From positions 165,156-229,155 of the forward strand of contig NZ_PVWK01000083.1 of assembly GCF_003003795.1 (NCBI RefSeq): a DNA stretch of 64,000 bases, given 5' to 3'. Source of the stretch: Stenomitos frigidus ULC18. Its GTDB lineage: Bacteria > Cyanobacteriota > Cyanobacteriia > Leptolyngbyales > Leptolyngbyaceae. This document shows positions 8,455 through 18,630 of this stretch, one piece after another. Position 1 is the first letter of the stretch. Each line of letters opens with the position of its first letter. A model generated the notes under the pieces. The model was not told where the DNA came from. It did no database searches and saw only the letters and a program-made list of their open reading frames with translations. The position numbers and the translations under genes are program-made.

Positions 8455-8655
8455 ATGTCCAAACAGCGAGTCGAGTTAAATCCCGAAAATGCCGCAGTCG
8501 TGAATGAGTTGGTCACTCTGGGCTTCTTTAAAACCCCTACGATTGCTGCCAATTATCTTCTGGCAGTGATTGGTAAACGCGCACTGCATCGATTGCGAAG
8601 AAAACTAAAGCAGCGCTTGCTGGAGCGTGATGACCAACAACGCGCTGCAGAGTAA
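8455..8655 (+). CDS. small hypothetical protein
   Basis: 66 residues: a predicted helical protein with a basic C-terminal half (KRALHRLRRKLKQRLLERDD). The N-terminal part, ELNPENAAVVNELVTLGFF, reads like a short amphipathic helix pair. I do not recognise a family; a nucleic-acid-binding role is only suggested by charge. The ATG overlaps a CATATG with weak AGG upstream. It is convergent with the methyltransferase gene, with a perfect 13-bp hairpin between the two. Confidence 0.55.
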   Translation: MSKQRVELNPENAAVVNELVTLGFFKTPTIAANYLLAVIGKRALHRLRRKLKQRLLERDDQQRAAE

Positions 8656-8662
8656 GCTTCTG

Positions 8663-8696
8663 CTGCCGTAGAACCGTCATATACAACGGTTCTACG
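8663..8696. terminator. 13-bp perfect hairpin between convergent genes
   Basis: Arms GCCGTAGAACCGT (8663-8675) and its exact complement (8684-8696) with an 8-base loop, just after the stop of the 66-residue gene and before the stop of the convergent methyltransferase gene. No long T run follows on either strand, so termination is likely but not certain; a dispersed palindromic repeat is the alternative. Confidence 0.65.
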
Positions 8697-8709
8697 GCTA
8701 ATAAAGCAT

Positions 8710-9933
8710 TTAGCAGCAACGATCAGACGGATCGCAGCATGAGTTCGCATCACTGGTGAGCGTTGCACGGTACTCTAAACCTTTTGTTTCACGGGGATGA
8801 CGGACAAGATCGCGAGCACAATCGAAGCTCGCAGCCGTAGCCAATGGTACGTTAGCCTGCGGTAGGACAGGGATGATGTCTTGCTGATAGGGACTTTTCG
8901 GATCGGTATAGATCTGGAACGTTTTGTCGCAAACTGCCATCCGCTGACCGCGATAGAGCGTGTGCCCGTCATCATCCTGCACTGCTTTCCAGGGGCCTTT
9001 GTAGACTACGGCTTGATTGCGTTCCCAGCACGCGCCATCTTTACCTTTGAAGGCGCGTACGGTCATGGAGCGAAATTCAATGCCGTCAATGACCTGCCAG
9101 GGTTCTGCTTGTCGCACCAGAATCTCAACGCCGTAAAAGCCTGCTTGCTCGAACATTTCTAAGAAGGCATCTTCGCGGAAGGCTCCGGCGATGCAACCAC
9201 TCCAGAGTTCGGGATCATTCAGGATCGCTGGTGTAGGATCTTCGTCGCAAACAATGTCGGAAATGACCGCTCGCCCACCTCGCTTGAGGACGCGGTAGAG
9301 TTCTTGAAAAAGCTGCTGCTTGTCCTGGGGACGGACCAGGTTGAGCACGCAGTTAGAAATGACTACATCTATACTATTGTCAGCAATTAAAGGCTCATCT
9401 TGTCGCCAGCGATCGCACTCCGCTTCAAACGCACTCAATTGATCAAGCGCAGTAATAGGGTGCTGAGTCAGCCACGCCTGGGCACGATCGCGATCCAGCG
9501 CCAGGTCTTGGATTTTCCCTTTCACAAACGAAACATTACGATAGCCCAATGCCGCTGCCATCGCATCAAGATATTTGCGCGACAGCGACAACATTTCATC
9601 GTTGAAGTCTACGCCAATGACGCGTCCTGTCGCACCGACTTTTTGAGCCAGAATATAGCAATTTTTTCCAGCCCCGGAACCGAGATCAACGACCGTTTCA
9701 CCACTCTCTACGTACTTCGTTGGATCGCCACAGCCATAGTCTTTCTCGACGATCTCGGCAGGAAGTTTGGCAAGATGATGGGCATCGTACCCATCGGTAG
9801 GGCAGCAAAGCGCCGCTTCGGGCTGACGTGCCCCCGCTTCATAGCGCTGTAAAACAGCCTGTTCAACATCGTAAGCAACGGTTTCGGATGCTTCGCAGCA
9901 GGGTATCTGTTGGTTTGTTGCAATCTCAGTCAT
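8710..9933 (-). CDS. ArsM-like SAM-dependent methyltransferase
   Basis: 407 residues. The Rossmann SAM motif is VVDLGSGAGKNCYILAQKVG with the acidic strand end VIGVDFNDEML. Upstream is AEIVEKDYGCGDPTKYV, the YGCG signature of arsenite methyltransferases, and the catalytic region has ISNCVLNLV and ELWSGCIAGAF. The C-terminus DANSCCDPSDRCC carries two vicinal cysteine pairs, and another pair (ALCCPTDG) lies near residue 43. These cysteines fit trivalent arsenic binding, but family members with this long C-terminal part are not all tested. The next gene is chromate transporter chrA, so a metal(loid) resistance role is plausible inference. Confidence 0.8.
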   Translation of the reverse strand: MTEIATNQQIPCCEASETVAYDVEQAVLQRYEAGARQPEAALCCPTDGYDAHHLAKLPAEIVEKDYGCGDPTKYVESGETVVDLGSGAGKNCYILAQKVGATGRVIGVDFNDEMLSLSRKYLDAMAAALGYRNVSFVKGKIQDLALDRDRAQAWLTQHPITALDQLSAFEAECDRWRQDEPLIADNSIDVVISNCVLNLVRPQDKQQLFQELYRVLKRGGRAVISDIVCDEDPTPAILNDPELWSGCIAGAFREDAFLEMFEQAGFYGVEILVRQAEPWQVIDGIEFRSMTVRAFKGKDGACWERNQAVVYKGPWKAVQDDDGHTLYRGQRMAVCDKTFQIYTDPKSPYQQDIIPVLPQANVPLATAASFDCARDLVRHPRETKGLEYRATLTSDANSCCDPSDRCC

Positions 9934-9996
9934 CGTGTCTTCTCGCTCAATCCATTGCTATCAGGGGTTTGCCTTTAGTGTAGTTATTTTAAGGTG

Positions 9997-10030
9997 GTCA
10001 GGAGTCAGGAGTCAGCGGTCAGCGGTCAGT
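9997..10030. repeat. 7-bp tandem repeat (GTCAGGA/GTCAGCG type)
   Basis: Five head-to-tail heptamers, two GTCAGGA then two GTCAGCG and one GTCAGTG, in the gap between the ArsM-like gene and chrA. Part of the heptamer family described in findings. Confidence 0.85.
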
Positions 10031-10136
10031 GATTTTAAAAGTTTTGAGTCGCGCTTTGCGCCGCTGAGTCCGTTGGACACGCTTCGCGAACGCTAGAGAG
10101 TTTTGCATTGAGCTTTCTTGCGCCTCCCGCTCCCTA

Positions 10137-10171
10137 CTGAAAGCTGATAGCTGAAAGCTGATAGCTAATGG
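10137..10171. repeat. 7-bp tandem repeat (GCTGATA/GCTGAAA type)
   Basis: Alternating heptamers GCTGAAA and GCTGATA just downstream of the chrA stop codon. No terminator is evident besides this repeat. Confidence 0.75.
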
Positions 10172-10178
10172 CTTAAAT

Positions 10179-11414
10179 TTATGCAATCCAGCCGAACTTT
10201 TGCGCTAAAAAGCCGATCGTTCCGCCTGCCAATACCAGCCAGGCAGAGTTGATTTTGAACCGAAACACAACGATCGTGCTGACCAGCGCGACGCCTATTG
10301 TTAGCCAATCAATCAGTGCTTCGCGTGCCAGCGTGTAGGTGACAACTGCCATCAGTCCCAGAGAAGCAGCATTCACGCCATCTAAAAAGCCACTTGTCCA
10401 GGGTGACGATCGAAGCTTGGCTGCCCAGGGGCTGACGATCGCCACAAACACAAAGGCAGGCAGAAAAATGCCGATCGTGCCCGCGATCGCGCCTACATTG
10501 CCCGCGATCAGGTAGCCAATAAACGTGGCAGTGGTGAAGACAGGACCGGGCGTGAGTTGTCCGATCGCCACTGCATCTAAAAGCTGCTGAGACGTGAGCC
10601 ATTGCATCCGTTCCACCAAGTCTCGTTGCAAGAAGGCAAGCAGCACATAACCGCTGCCGTACAGTACAGAGCCTATTTTGAGAAAAACCAGAAACACTTG
10701 TGGCCAGGTCGCTTTACCAATGGCGGCAGTCGTTACACTGACTTGCGACAGAACGATCGGGAATGGTAACAACGCAGCGACGCCCGTATTGCCTCGCTGG
10801 ATGTTCTTGAACAGCATGACACCTAGCCCTGCTAGTAAAAGCAACACCAGCTCATTGACGTTTAGAAAGAAGGCAGCGATGACGGTTGCGCCTGCGATCG
10901 CAGTCGGCAGATCTTTAATGGCAGCTTTGCCCAACTTCCAAAAGGCTTGCGCCACGATCGCCATAATCACAGGCTTCACGCCATACAGCAGCCAGCCCAC
11001 TTCGGGAACGGTCTGAAAACGGACGTAAACGGCTGCTAATGCCCACACAATCAGCATGGCGGGCAGAATAAAGCACGATCCGGCAATGATTAAGCCCTTC
11101 CAGCCCGCGCGATCGTAGCCAATATGCACCGCCAGTTCCGTGGAATTAGGTCCCGGAATCAGGTTGGTGATGCCCAGCAGATCCAGCAGTTTTTCCTGAC
11201 TCAGCCACTGCCGACGTTTCACGCACTCGTCATCCATCATGGCGATATGGGCTGCGGGACCGCCAAACGCGATCGTCCCTAGTTTAAGAAAAACGATCGC
11301 CAGTTCGCTCAACCGCTGTTGCCTTTGGACGCCGTTGAGCTGCTTATAGGGCATGTTCGCCGCTTCAACCTGCACTCGTTCTTGAGACTCAGCCACAGAA
11401 ATTGCCTCACTCAC
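10179..11414 (-). CDS. chrA: chromate transporter ChrA (two CHR domains)
   Basis: 411 residues, the long bidomain CHR form. It has about ten hydrophobic segments in two homologous halves. Half 1 has FLKLGTIAFGGPAAHIAMM and NLIPGPNSTELAVHIGY; half 2 has FLKIGSVLYGSGYVLLAFL and GQLTPGPVFTTATFIGY. These FGG/GGP and PGP motifs define the family, which exports chromate across the inner membrane. Sulfate status or chromate usually controls such genes, though nothing regulatory is visible here. The nearest upstream neighbour is divergent DUF760; downstream, same strand, is the ArsM-like gene after 245 bp of repeats. Confidence 0.93.
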   Translation of the reverse strand: MSEAISVAESQERVQVEAANMPYKQLNGVQRQQRLSELAIVFLKLGTIAFGGPAAHIAMMDDECVKRRQWLSQEKLLDLLGITNLIPGPNSTELAVHIGYDRAGWKGLIIAGSCFILPAMLIVWALAAVYVRFQTVPEVGWLLYGVKPVIMAIVAQAFWKLGKAAIKDLPTAIAGATVIAAFFLNVNELVLLLLAGLGVMLFKNIQRGNTGVAALLPFPIVLSQVSVTTAAIGKATWPQVFLVFLKIGSVLYGSGYVLLAFLQRDLVERMQWLTSQQLLDAVAIGQLTPGPVFTTATFIGYLIAGNVGAIAGTIGIFLPAFVFVAIVSPWAAKLRSSPWTSGFLDGVNAASLGLMAVVTYTLAREALIDWLTIGVALVSTIVVFRFKINSAWLVLAGGTIGFLAQKFGWIA

Positions 11415-11529
11415 TCACCGTGATTCTTCTGACGTTCTGGCACTGGTTCGGTATTCCCCCCTTAAACGTACTGGTTGCAGTTATGGCGAGAAGTGTCAGA
11501 ATGGTTTGAAACGGATACCAAATTAGCAC

Positions 11530-13085
<1,556 letters not shown>

Positions 13086-13173
13086 AAAGCTTCCTCTCCG
13101 CCAGCTCAAGTTTAAGGAGATTTCTAGTAAACAAACTACCCGCTGTCTATGCCCTACGGGCAGGCTACGCCAA

Positions 13174-13211
13174 CGACTCCGCTCAGCCAGCTTGCACCCT
13201 GAGCGGAGTCG
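13174..13211. terminator. 13-bp perfect hairpin between convergent genes
   Basis: Arms CGACTCCGCTCAG (13174-13186) and its complement (13199-13211), 12-base loop. It lies between the tocopherol cyclase-like and SDR genes, which converge. The sequence is a palindrome seen widely in cyanobacterial genomes; a terminator function fits its place but no T run follows. Confidence 0.6.
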
Positions 13212-13238
13212 AAGGGTAAAATCTTTGCCGGAAATCGC

Positions 13239-14015
13239 CTAAGTATTGCGTCCTGCCATCACGCCACCATCTACATCCCATGTCGCACCCGTGACCCAGG
13301 AAGTATGCTTGGACAGCAAGAAGGTAATGACTTCTGCAACATCGATCGGTTGACCAATCCGTCCGATCGGATGAAAGCTGTTGAAGCTCTGTAGCGTTGT
13401 CTGGATATCTTCTGGTTTGATAAACGCTCCGTAGATCGGTGTTTCGACAACAGCGGGTGCAACCGCATTCACACGAATTTGGTACTGAGCCAGCTCCATT
13501 GCTAAATGTTGTGTGAGTGCGTGCAAGCCTGCCTTCGCCATTGAGTAAGCCGAGGATGGGGTCGCCAACACTGCTTGATGCGCCCACATTGAACCCACAT
13601 TGACGATGGCACCACCTTGCTTTTGCTGCACCATATTGCGAACAACCTGCTGTGTTGCAAAGAAAGTGCCGCGATTGAGGTTGAGGTAGCGATCGTAGTC
13701 TGCCTCTGAGTGCTCAAGAAAGGGCTGGGGCAGAAAAACACCCGCCGCATTGACGAGATAGTGAACCTGCGGGAGATGGGAAGCAATCTGCTCGATCAGT
13801 CGCAAGGTGTCTTGGCGATCGCTAATATCCGCTTGCCAGACTTGGATGCTACCGTGTTGTTCAAGCTCAGTCGCTATTGCCTGAAGTTTTTCAAGCGTGC
13901 GCCCGACGATCGTAACAGCGGCTCCTTGCTTGAGCAGCATTTCTGCAACCGTCCGCCCGATGCCACTGCTTCCTCCTATAACCAGTCCTTGTTTCTGCTT
14001 AAACTCTTGATACAT
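13239..14015 (-). CDS. short-chain dehydrogenase/reductase (SDR)
   Basis: 258 residues, classical SDR length. The cofactor glycine motif is [15 protein letters not shown] near residue 14; NAAG follows in [13 protein letters not shown]; the catalytic Ser is in VNVGSM and the YxxxK pair is [15 protein letters not shown]-terminal [12 protein letters not shown] closes the fold. Substrate unknown; an Arg (GRTLEK) after the second strand suggests NADP(H). It is divergent from the HxlR regulator with ~150 bp between, the usual layout for an HxlR target gene. Confidence 0.92.
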   Translation of the reverse strand: MYQEFKQKQGLVIGGSSGIGRTVAEMLLKQGAAVTIVGRTLEKLQAIATELEQHGSIQVWQADISDRQDTLRLIEQIASHLPQVHYLVNAAGVFLPQPFLEHSEADYDRYLNLNRGTFFATQQVVRNMVQQKQGGAIVNVGSMWAHQAVLATPSSAYSMAKAGLHALTQHLAMELAQYQIRVNAVAPAVVETPIYGAFIKPEDIQTTLQSFNSFHPIGRIGQPIDVAEVITFLLSKHTSWVTGATWDVDGGVMAGRNT

Positions 14016-14169
14016 GGTGATTTCCTTACTAGAGGTTATGGCGTGGGTGCAACCACAGCCAGCAGCATAGGCAAGTTAGACACGGTATAAAAGTAAGCAC
14101 CTTCCAGTGAGGTACGCACTTTGGGGTCGCAATTGAGCCAGGGCAGGAAGATTTTTTTTGATACATCCA

Positions 14170-14568
14170 ATGAATAGAGGAAAGCCAGATCACGAAACGT
14201 CAGCCGCAGCCATGTTGGAGTATATCGTTGGCTGTAAGTGGTCCATTCGCATTTTGACGCTGATCCGTCAGGGAGTAGAACGCCCTGGAGCCATTACGCG
14301 GTCGATCGATGGGCTGACAACCAAAGTACAAGGTGATTGCTTAAACAAAATGGTCAGCTTCGGGATTTTGGAAAGAATCGCGTATGCAGAGATTCCACCA
14401 CGAGTTGAATACAAGCTCACTCACTTTGGGCAACGCTTCGTCTCCATTTTGGATGCCGTTTCGGAGTTGCAACACGAGATTGATACGGTTAAACAGGATC
14501 ACAAACCTGTGTTAGAGACGAATGATGAGCAGCCATCGTCCAGTCAAAAGGCAACCCGAACGGAGTGA
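14170..14568 (+). CDS. HxlR-family winged-helix transcriptional regulator
   Basis: 132 residues from ATG 14170. The HxlR pattern is visible: LEYIVGCKWSIRILTLIRQG, then RPGAITRSIDGLTTKVQGDC (recognition helix region) and LERIAYAEIPPRVEYKLTHF (wing). Such regulators often sense electrophiles, quinones or oxidants. A TTG at 14158 has an AGGAAG 7 bases upstream, so four extra residues are possible. It overlaps or adjoins the flavin reductase gene and is divergent from an SDR, making a small redox-response locus likely. Confidence 0.9.
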   Translation: MNRGKPDHETSAAAMLEYIVGCKWSIRILTLIRQGVERPGAITRSIDGLTTKVQGDCLNKMVSFGILERIAYAEIPPRVEYKLTHFGQRFVSILDAVSELQHEIDTVKQDHKPVLETNDEQPSSSQKATRTE

Positions 14569-14575
14569 GAAAAGA

Positions 14576-15133
14576 GTGGCTGTCACCACAGGAAGCACAT
14601 CCCAACCTGTAAGAATCCTTGCCATTTCGGGTAGTCTTCGTCAGGTTTCATCCAATACGGCTCTACTGCAAGCGGCGATCGCGGCAGCACCGACAACTGT
14701 GGAGATGAGATTGTATGGTGGACTCGGTGACTTGCCGCACTTCAACCCAGATCTTGAGCCAATGGAGCCGCCAGTCGTGACGGATCTGCGGGCACATGTG
14801 AAATGGGCTGACGGTTTAATCATTTCGAGTCCCGAATACGCGCATGGTGTACCGGGCGTTCTGAAGAATGCGCTGGATTGGTTGGTGAGTGGAGAAGAGT
14901 TTATCGGTAAGCCGATCGCCTTGTTCAATGCCTCACTACGAGCCGTTCATGCTCAAGCAGCGCTTACCGAGATTGTGACCACAATGGCAGGACGAATGGT
15001 TCCTGAAGCGTCCATCACTGCGGCTCTCCTTGGTAAAAATCTTGATGCAGCCGGAATTGTTGCTGATGCAGAGATTTTTGGTCAATTACAAGCTGCAGTC
15101 ATTTCCTTCGCAAAGGCGATTGAGTCATTCTAG
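14576..15133 (+). CDS. NADPH-dependent FMN reductase family protein
   Basis: 185 residues from GTG 14576, chosen because GGAG lies 10 bases upstream and it follows the HxlR stop by 7 bases; an ATG at 14522 overlapping the regulator by 47 bp would add 18 residues. Flavodoxin-like fold: ILAISGSLRQVSSNTALL binds the FMN phosphate, SPEYAHGVPGVLKNALDWL is the family signature. Members reduce quinones, azo dyes or chromate with NADPH. Translational coupling to the regulator is likely, so it is probably the gene it controls. Confidence 0.92.
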   Translation: MAVTTGSTSQPVRILAISGSLRQVSSNTALLQAAIAAAPTTVEMRLYGGLGDLPHFNPDLEPMEPPVVTDLRAHVKWADGLIISSPEYAHGVPGVLKNALDWLVSGEEFIGKPIALFNASLRAVHAQAALTEIVTTMAGRMVPEASITAALLGKNLDAAGIVADAEIFGQLQAAVISFAKAIESF

Positions 15134-15170
15134 AAGCAATCGGTTTACAGTCTAAAATGCTCTCAGTCAA

Positions 15171-16142
15171 TCATTTTTTTGACGTTGACGAGGCATTACG
15201 GCGGCGTAGAATCTCGACCAGCGTTAAGAAAGCCGCGGGTATGGGAGCCACAACGACGATCGCCTCTCCCGTTACGGGATGTTCCAACTGGAGTCGCCAG
15301 GCGTGAAGTGCCTGACCGGCCAGCTTCACCCCAACCGCGCGACCTGCACCGTAGACTGGATCACCGACGATCGGATGTCCCATTTTGGCGCTATGCACTC
15401 GAATTTGATGCGTCCGTCCCGTTTCGAGCGCAAACTGCATCAGCGTATAATTTCCCATCCGCTCTTTGACCTGCCAATGCGTCACCGCACGACGACCACC
15501 CTTTTCTTCAGGGATAATCGCCATCTTTTTGCGATCGATTAAATGGCGACCAATCGGCAAATCGATCGTGCCATTGTCAGCAGCAGGCGCACCATAAATC
15601 ACTGCCAGGTAATCGCGTCGCGCTGTTTTTGCTTTTAGCTGTGCTTGCAAATGCTGGTGTGCTTGATCGGTCTTAGCAACCGCGATCGCGCCACTGGTGT
15701 TTTTATCTAACCGATGCACAATCCCTGGACGCTGGATGCCACCAATGCCGGCCAAGCGATCGCAATGTGCCAGCAGCGCATTGACCAGGGTTCCCTCTTC
15801 ATGTCCTGGAGCGGGATGCACGACTAATCCCACAGGTTTGTTGAGAATCAGCAAATGCTCATCCTCGTAAAGAATGTCGAGAGGAATGTCTTCTGCTTGA
15901 AGATCCAGCGGTCGAGCATCAGGAACAGTGATGTCGATGCGATCGCCTGCCTGCACCATCAGTTTCTTAGAAGTACAGACCTGCCCATTGACCTGGATCT
16001 GCCCTTGTTCGATCAGCTTCTGCGCGCGCGATCGTGATACGTCAGGCAGTGCTTCAGAAAGGTAGCGATCGAGGCGTTGGTGCGCTGTCTCTTCGGTAGA
16101 CGCGCCCACGGCTTCAACCTGTAGTGCAATTTGTGAGGACAA
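15171..16142 (-). CDS. rluD: RluA/RluD-family 23S rRNA pseudouridine synthase
   Basis: 323 residues. An S4 RNA-binding domain (residues ~22-80: RLDRYLSEALPDVSRSRAQK) precedes the catalytic domain. The catalytic Asp is in GIVHRLDKNTSGAIAVAKT, and ETGRTHQIRVHSAKMGHPIV is the second signature. By layout it matches RluD, which modifies helix 69 of 23S rRNA, though close paralogues exist and the exact target is inferred. ATG 16142. Downstream is the convergent FMN reductase. Confidence 0.88.
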   Translation of the reverse strand: MSSQIALQVEAVGASTEETAHQRLDRYLSEALPDVSRSRAQKLIEQGQIQVNGQVCTSKKLMVQAGDRIDITVPDARPLDLQAEDIPLDILYEDEHLLILNKPVGLVVHPAPGHEEGTLVNALLAHCDRLAGIGGIQRPGIVHRLDKNTSGAIAVAKTDQAHQHLQAQLKAKTARRDYLAVIYGAPAADNGTIDLPIGRHLIDRKKMAIIPEEKGGRRAVTHWQVKERMGNYTLMQFALETGRTHQIRVHSAKMGHPIVGDPVYGAGRAVGVKLAGQALHAWRLQLEHPVTGEAIVVVAPIPAAFLTLVEILRRRNASSTSKK

Positions 16143-16323
16143 TTTCTAAACCTTGCTCAGGAAACTCAACGATGTTTGCGCTTTCAAGCGGTACAGCAAG
16201 CAAATCTATTTAAAGATTTGTTGATGACGCTTATTTACTTAACCCTAGCGCATCAGCCAGCGTCCCCAAAACTGACCATGCTAGACTTCGAGCAGCAGGA
16301 CTCACTTGAGCCAGGTAATTGTG

Positions 16324-16788
16324 ATGACGGCCAAACACCCTGAAACGTCTGCTCCCACTGCTCAACTTTACGATCGAGATTACTATCTTTGGCTACAGGA
16401 AACTGCGCAACTGCTGCGGAATGGCGAGTTTGCCAGACTTGACGTAGAGAATTTGGTTGAAGAAATTGAGAGCATGGGCAGGAGTGACAAACAAGCCATT
16501 GAAAGCAACCTTGAAGTGGTTTTAATGCACTTGTTGAAATACAAGTACCAGCCTGAACGACGTTCTAACAGTTGGCGCTTTACCTTACTAGAACATCGTA
16601 ATCGCTTGACTAAAGCTTTCAGAGATAGCCCCAGCCTGAGATCTTATTTTGGTCAAACCTTTGACGAGAGTTATCAACAGGCCCGAAAACTAGCGGCTGC
16701 GGAAACTGGTCTGCCAAACGAAACCTTTCCCTCAGAATCGCCCTTCACTCCAGAACAGTCGCTGGATGCTGATTACTTACCGGAGTAG
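16324..16788 (+). CDS. DUF29 family protein
   Basis: 154 residues from ATG 16324 (a TTG at 16306 adds six). The family core is YDRDYYLWLQETAQLLRNGE, then LDVENLVEEIESMGRSDKQA, then LLKYKYQPERRSNSWR. DUF29 proteins are abundant and multicopy in cyanobacteria and have no known role. The 3' end overlaps the convergent cobA end by 16 bp and the two share coding bases on opposite strands. Confidence 0.92.
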   Translation: MTAKHPETSAPTAQLYDRDYYLWLQETAQLLRNGEFARLDVENLVEEIESMGRSDKQAIESNLEVVLMHLLKYKYQPERRSNSWRFTLLEHRNRLTKAFRDSPSLRSYFGQTFDESYQQARKLAAAETGLPNETFPSESPFTPEQSLDADYLPE

Positions 16789-17558
16789 TTTTCGTACGCG
16801 ATCGACGCTGGACGACAGCCAGCCAAGATCTCGTGCAGGTTAACGACAGAGCCAATGACCGCAATCGCGGGTGCTTCAAAGTGTGCCGACTCTACCTGCT
16901 GCATGATCGTTGCCAACGTGCCGATGAGTTCTGCCTGTTCGGGTCGCGTGCCCCAACGCACCAGTGCGACTGGCGTCTGAGTTGACAAGCCTGCGAGCTG
17001 AAGCTGTTCTGTAATGTACGGCAGATTGTGGATGCCCATGTACACGACGATCGTTTCTGAACCGTGGGCGATCGCCTGCCAATTGACGGCTGGACGATAC
17101 TTTCCCGCACCCTCATGCCCTGTTACAAACGTCACCGATGAACTGTAAGCACGGTGTGTCAGCGGAATGCCTGCATAGGCAGTCGCCGCAATGCCCGAAG
17201 TGATGCCCGGTACCACTTCGACGGCAATGCCAGCTTTGACCAGATCTTCCATTTCTTCGCCACCACGCCCAAACATAAATGGATCACCGCCCTTCAACCG
17301 GACGACGATCGCTGCCGTTTGAGCCTTCTCAATCAACAATGGCGTAATCTCTTCTTGCTTCAGCGAGTGCATGCCTCGGCGTTTGCCAGCATTAATTTGC
17401 TCTGCCTGTGGATTGATCATCGCCAGCACTGGCATACTCACCAAAGCATCATAAACAACAACATCCGCGCATTCCAGCAAGGTCTTTCCCTTCAGCGTTA
17501 TCAACCCCGGATCTCCGGGACCCGCACCGACTAAGTAGACTTTACCTATGTGTTGCAT
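16773..17558 (-). CDS. cobA: uroporphyrinogen-III C-methyltransferase
   Basis: 261 residues. It adds methyl groups from SAM at C2 and C7 of uroporphyrinogen III to give precorrin-2 for siroheme and cobalamin. Motifs: VYLVGAGPGDPGLITLKG at the N-terminus, VVRLKGGDPFMFGRGGEE in the active site, and VVPGITSGIAATAYAGIPLT. I chose ATG 17558 because the longer frame to 17642 is encoded by the heptamer-rich spacer. Next upstream on the same strand is the chelatase cbiX/sirB, so the two supply siroheme for nitrite and sulfite reductases. Confidence 0.95.
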   Translation of the reverse strand: MQHIGKVYLVGAGPGDPGLITLKGKTLLECADVVVYDALVSMPVLAMINPQAEQINAGKRRGMHSLKQEEITPLLIEKAQTAAIVVRLKGGDPFMFGRGGEEMEDLVKAGIAVEVVPGITSGIAATAYAGIPLTHRAYSSSVTFVTGHEGAGKYRPAVNWQAIAHGSETIVVYMGIHNLPYITEQLQLAGLSTQTPVALVRWGTRPEQAELIGTLATIMQQVESAHFEAPAIAVIGSVVNLHEILAGCRPASIAYENYSGK

Positions 17559-17654
17559 GGAGTGAGGTGAGAGGTGGGAGGAGTAAGGGAGGAGGGGAAC
17601 GTAAAAGTAATGGTCGGTGGTCAAAATTAACTCAGAACTCAAAACTCAAAACTT
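17559..17654. repeat. heptamer-rich spacer between cobA and cbiX/sirB
   Basis: Contains GAGGTGA/GAGGTGG/GAGGAGT-type purine repeats (~17563-17600) and AACTCAG, AACTCAA, AACTCAA heptamers (17631-17652). It separates two siroheme genes on one strand and gives a spurious N-terminal extension to the cobA frame. Confidence 0.75.
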
Positions 17655-18524
17655 TTACCTTCTCCCTTCATCCTGTGCCAGATCGACCAGCAGATCTGTT
17701 AATTCTGAACTTGCGGCGAGGGTTGGTGCGAGGTGCAGTTTGAGGGTGGGAAATTGCTGAGAAAGGGTTTCAACGGTTTGGGCGATCGCGTCGGTAATGC
17801 CGCCAGCAAACAAGAAGTAGGGCAGAATGCCAACGTTGCGCATGCCAAGCTGTGATAGTTCCTGTAGTCGTAACTCTAGGCTAGGTGCTACAGACCAGTA
17901 AGCCGTTAAGGCACCCAACCGTTCTGCCAGAGCTTCGACAGGCTGATTGCCATTGGCGCGACGACTGCCGTGAGAGAGTAGAATCCATGCTTCCACGGGC
18001 TGTGCTGCCATGCACTCTGTCACCAGGCGATGCAGACCCGGATGAGAGCCGATCGCTGGACGCAGCTCAATCTCGATCGCATCCCCTAATGCCTGCTGTG
18101 CCAGAGCAATTTCTTGAGGAATATCTTCCATTACATGCACACCAGGGAGCAGAAAAAGCGGTAAGAGTACCAGCTTGCATGGCCTCCCTTGGGCTGTACC
18201 GTTAGCCGCGAAGGTAGATTGTACGGCACCGCTGAACTGTTCAATCTGTTTGTGCAACGGTAAGGGATTGCACTCCAGAGAGGCTGTGCTAACTAGAGGG
18301 TGAGCCCTATCAGCAGTAACTATGGTCGTAGCCGAGGAAGAGGTTGCTGTTTGAGAAGAGGGCTCAACGGCGATCGTGCTGACGGCTCCAGTGGTTGACA
18401 GAGCCTCTAAACCAGCGTGCTGCATTTTTTGGGCAAAGCGCTCAGCGAGTGCATTCATCGCCACTTGAGGGCGTGGATCACGGCTCCCATGCGAGATGAG
18501 AAGGTAAGCAGAAGAATAAGGCAA
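17655..18524 (-). CDS. sirB: sirohydrochlorin chelatase (CbiX/SirB)
   Basis: 289 residues. It inserts iron (or cobalt) into sirohydrochlorin. There are two homologous halves: half 1 begins SSAYLLISHGSRDPRPQ and has LLPLFLLPGVHVMEDIP; half 2 begins EAWILLSHGSRRANGN and has GILPYFLFAGGITDAIA. The His in each SHGSR is a metal ligand. Residues ~43-88 (TTGAVSTIAVEPSSQTATSS and on) are a low-complexity insert not seen in the core fold. Start must be TTG 18524: an in-frame TAA lies six bases upstream and no ATG occurs before the SHGSR motif. Confidence 0.9.
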   Translation of the reverse strand: MPYSSAYLLISHGSRDPRPQVAMNALAERFAQKMQHAGLEALSTTGAVSTIAVEPSSQTATSSSATTIVTADRAHPLVSTASLECNPLPLHKQIEQFSGAVQSTFAANGTAQGRPCKLVLLPLFLLPGVHVMEDIPQEIALAQQALGDAIEIELRPAIGSHPGLHRLVTECMAAQPVEAWILLSHGSRRANGNQPVEALAERLGALTAYWSVAPSLELRLQELSQLGMRNVGILPYFLFAGGITDAIAQTVETLSQQFPTLKLHLAPTLAASSELTDLLVDLAQDEGRR

Positions 18525-18630
18525 GTGTTAGAACGGGTCGCTAAGGTTATTATTGTGCTGATCAGATTTGTGCTGATCAGATTCTATCGTTGATGGCATA
18601 GCTTTCTGGTGACGACGAACCGCCCCTACG

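Noticed and set aside
17559..17642. N-terminal extension of cobA
   Set aside because: It comes from heptamer-rich spacer. ATG 17558 gives the family start.
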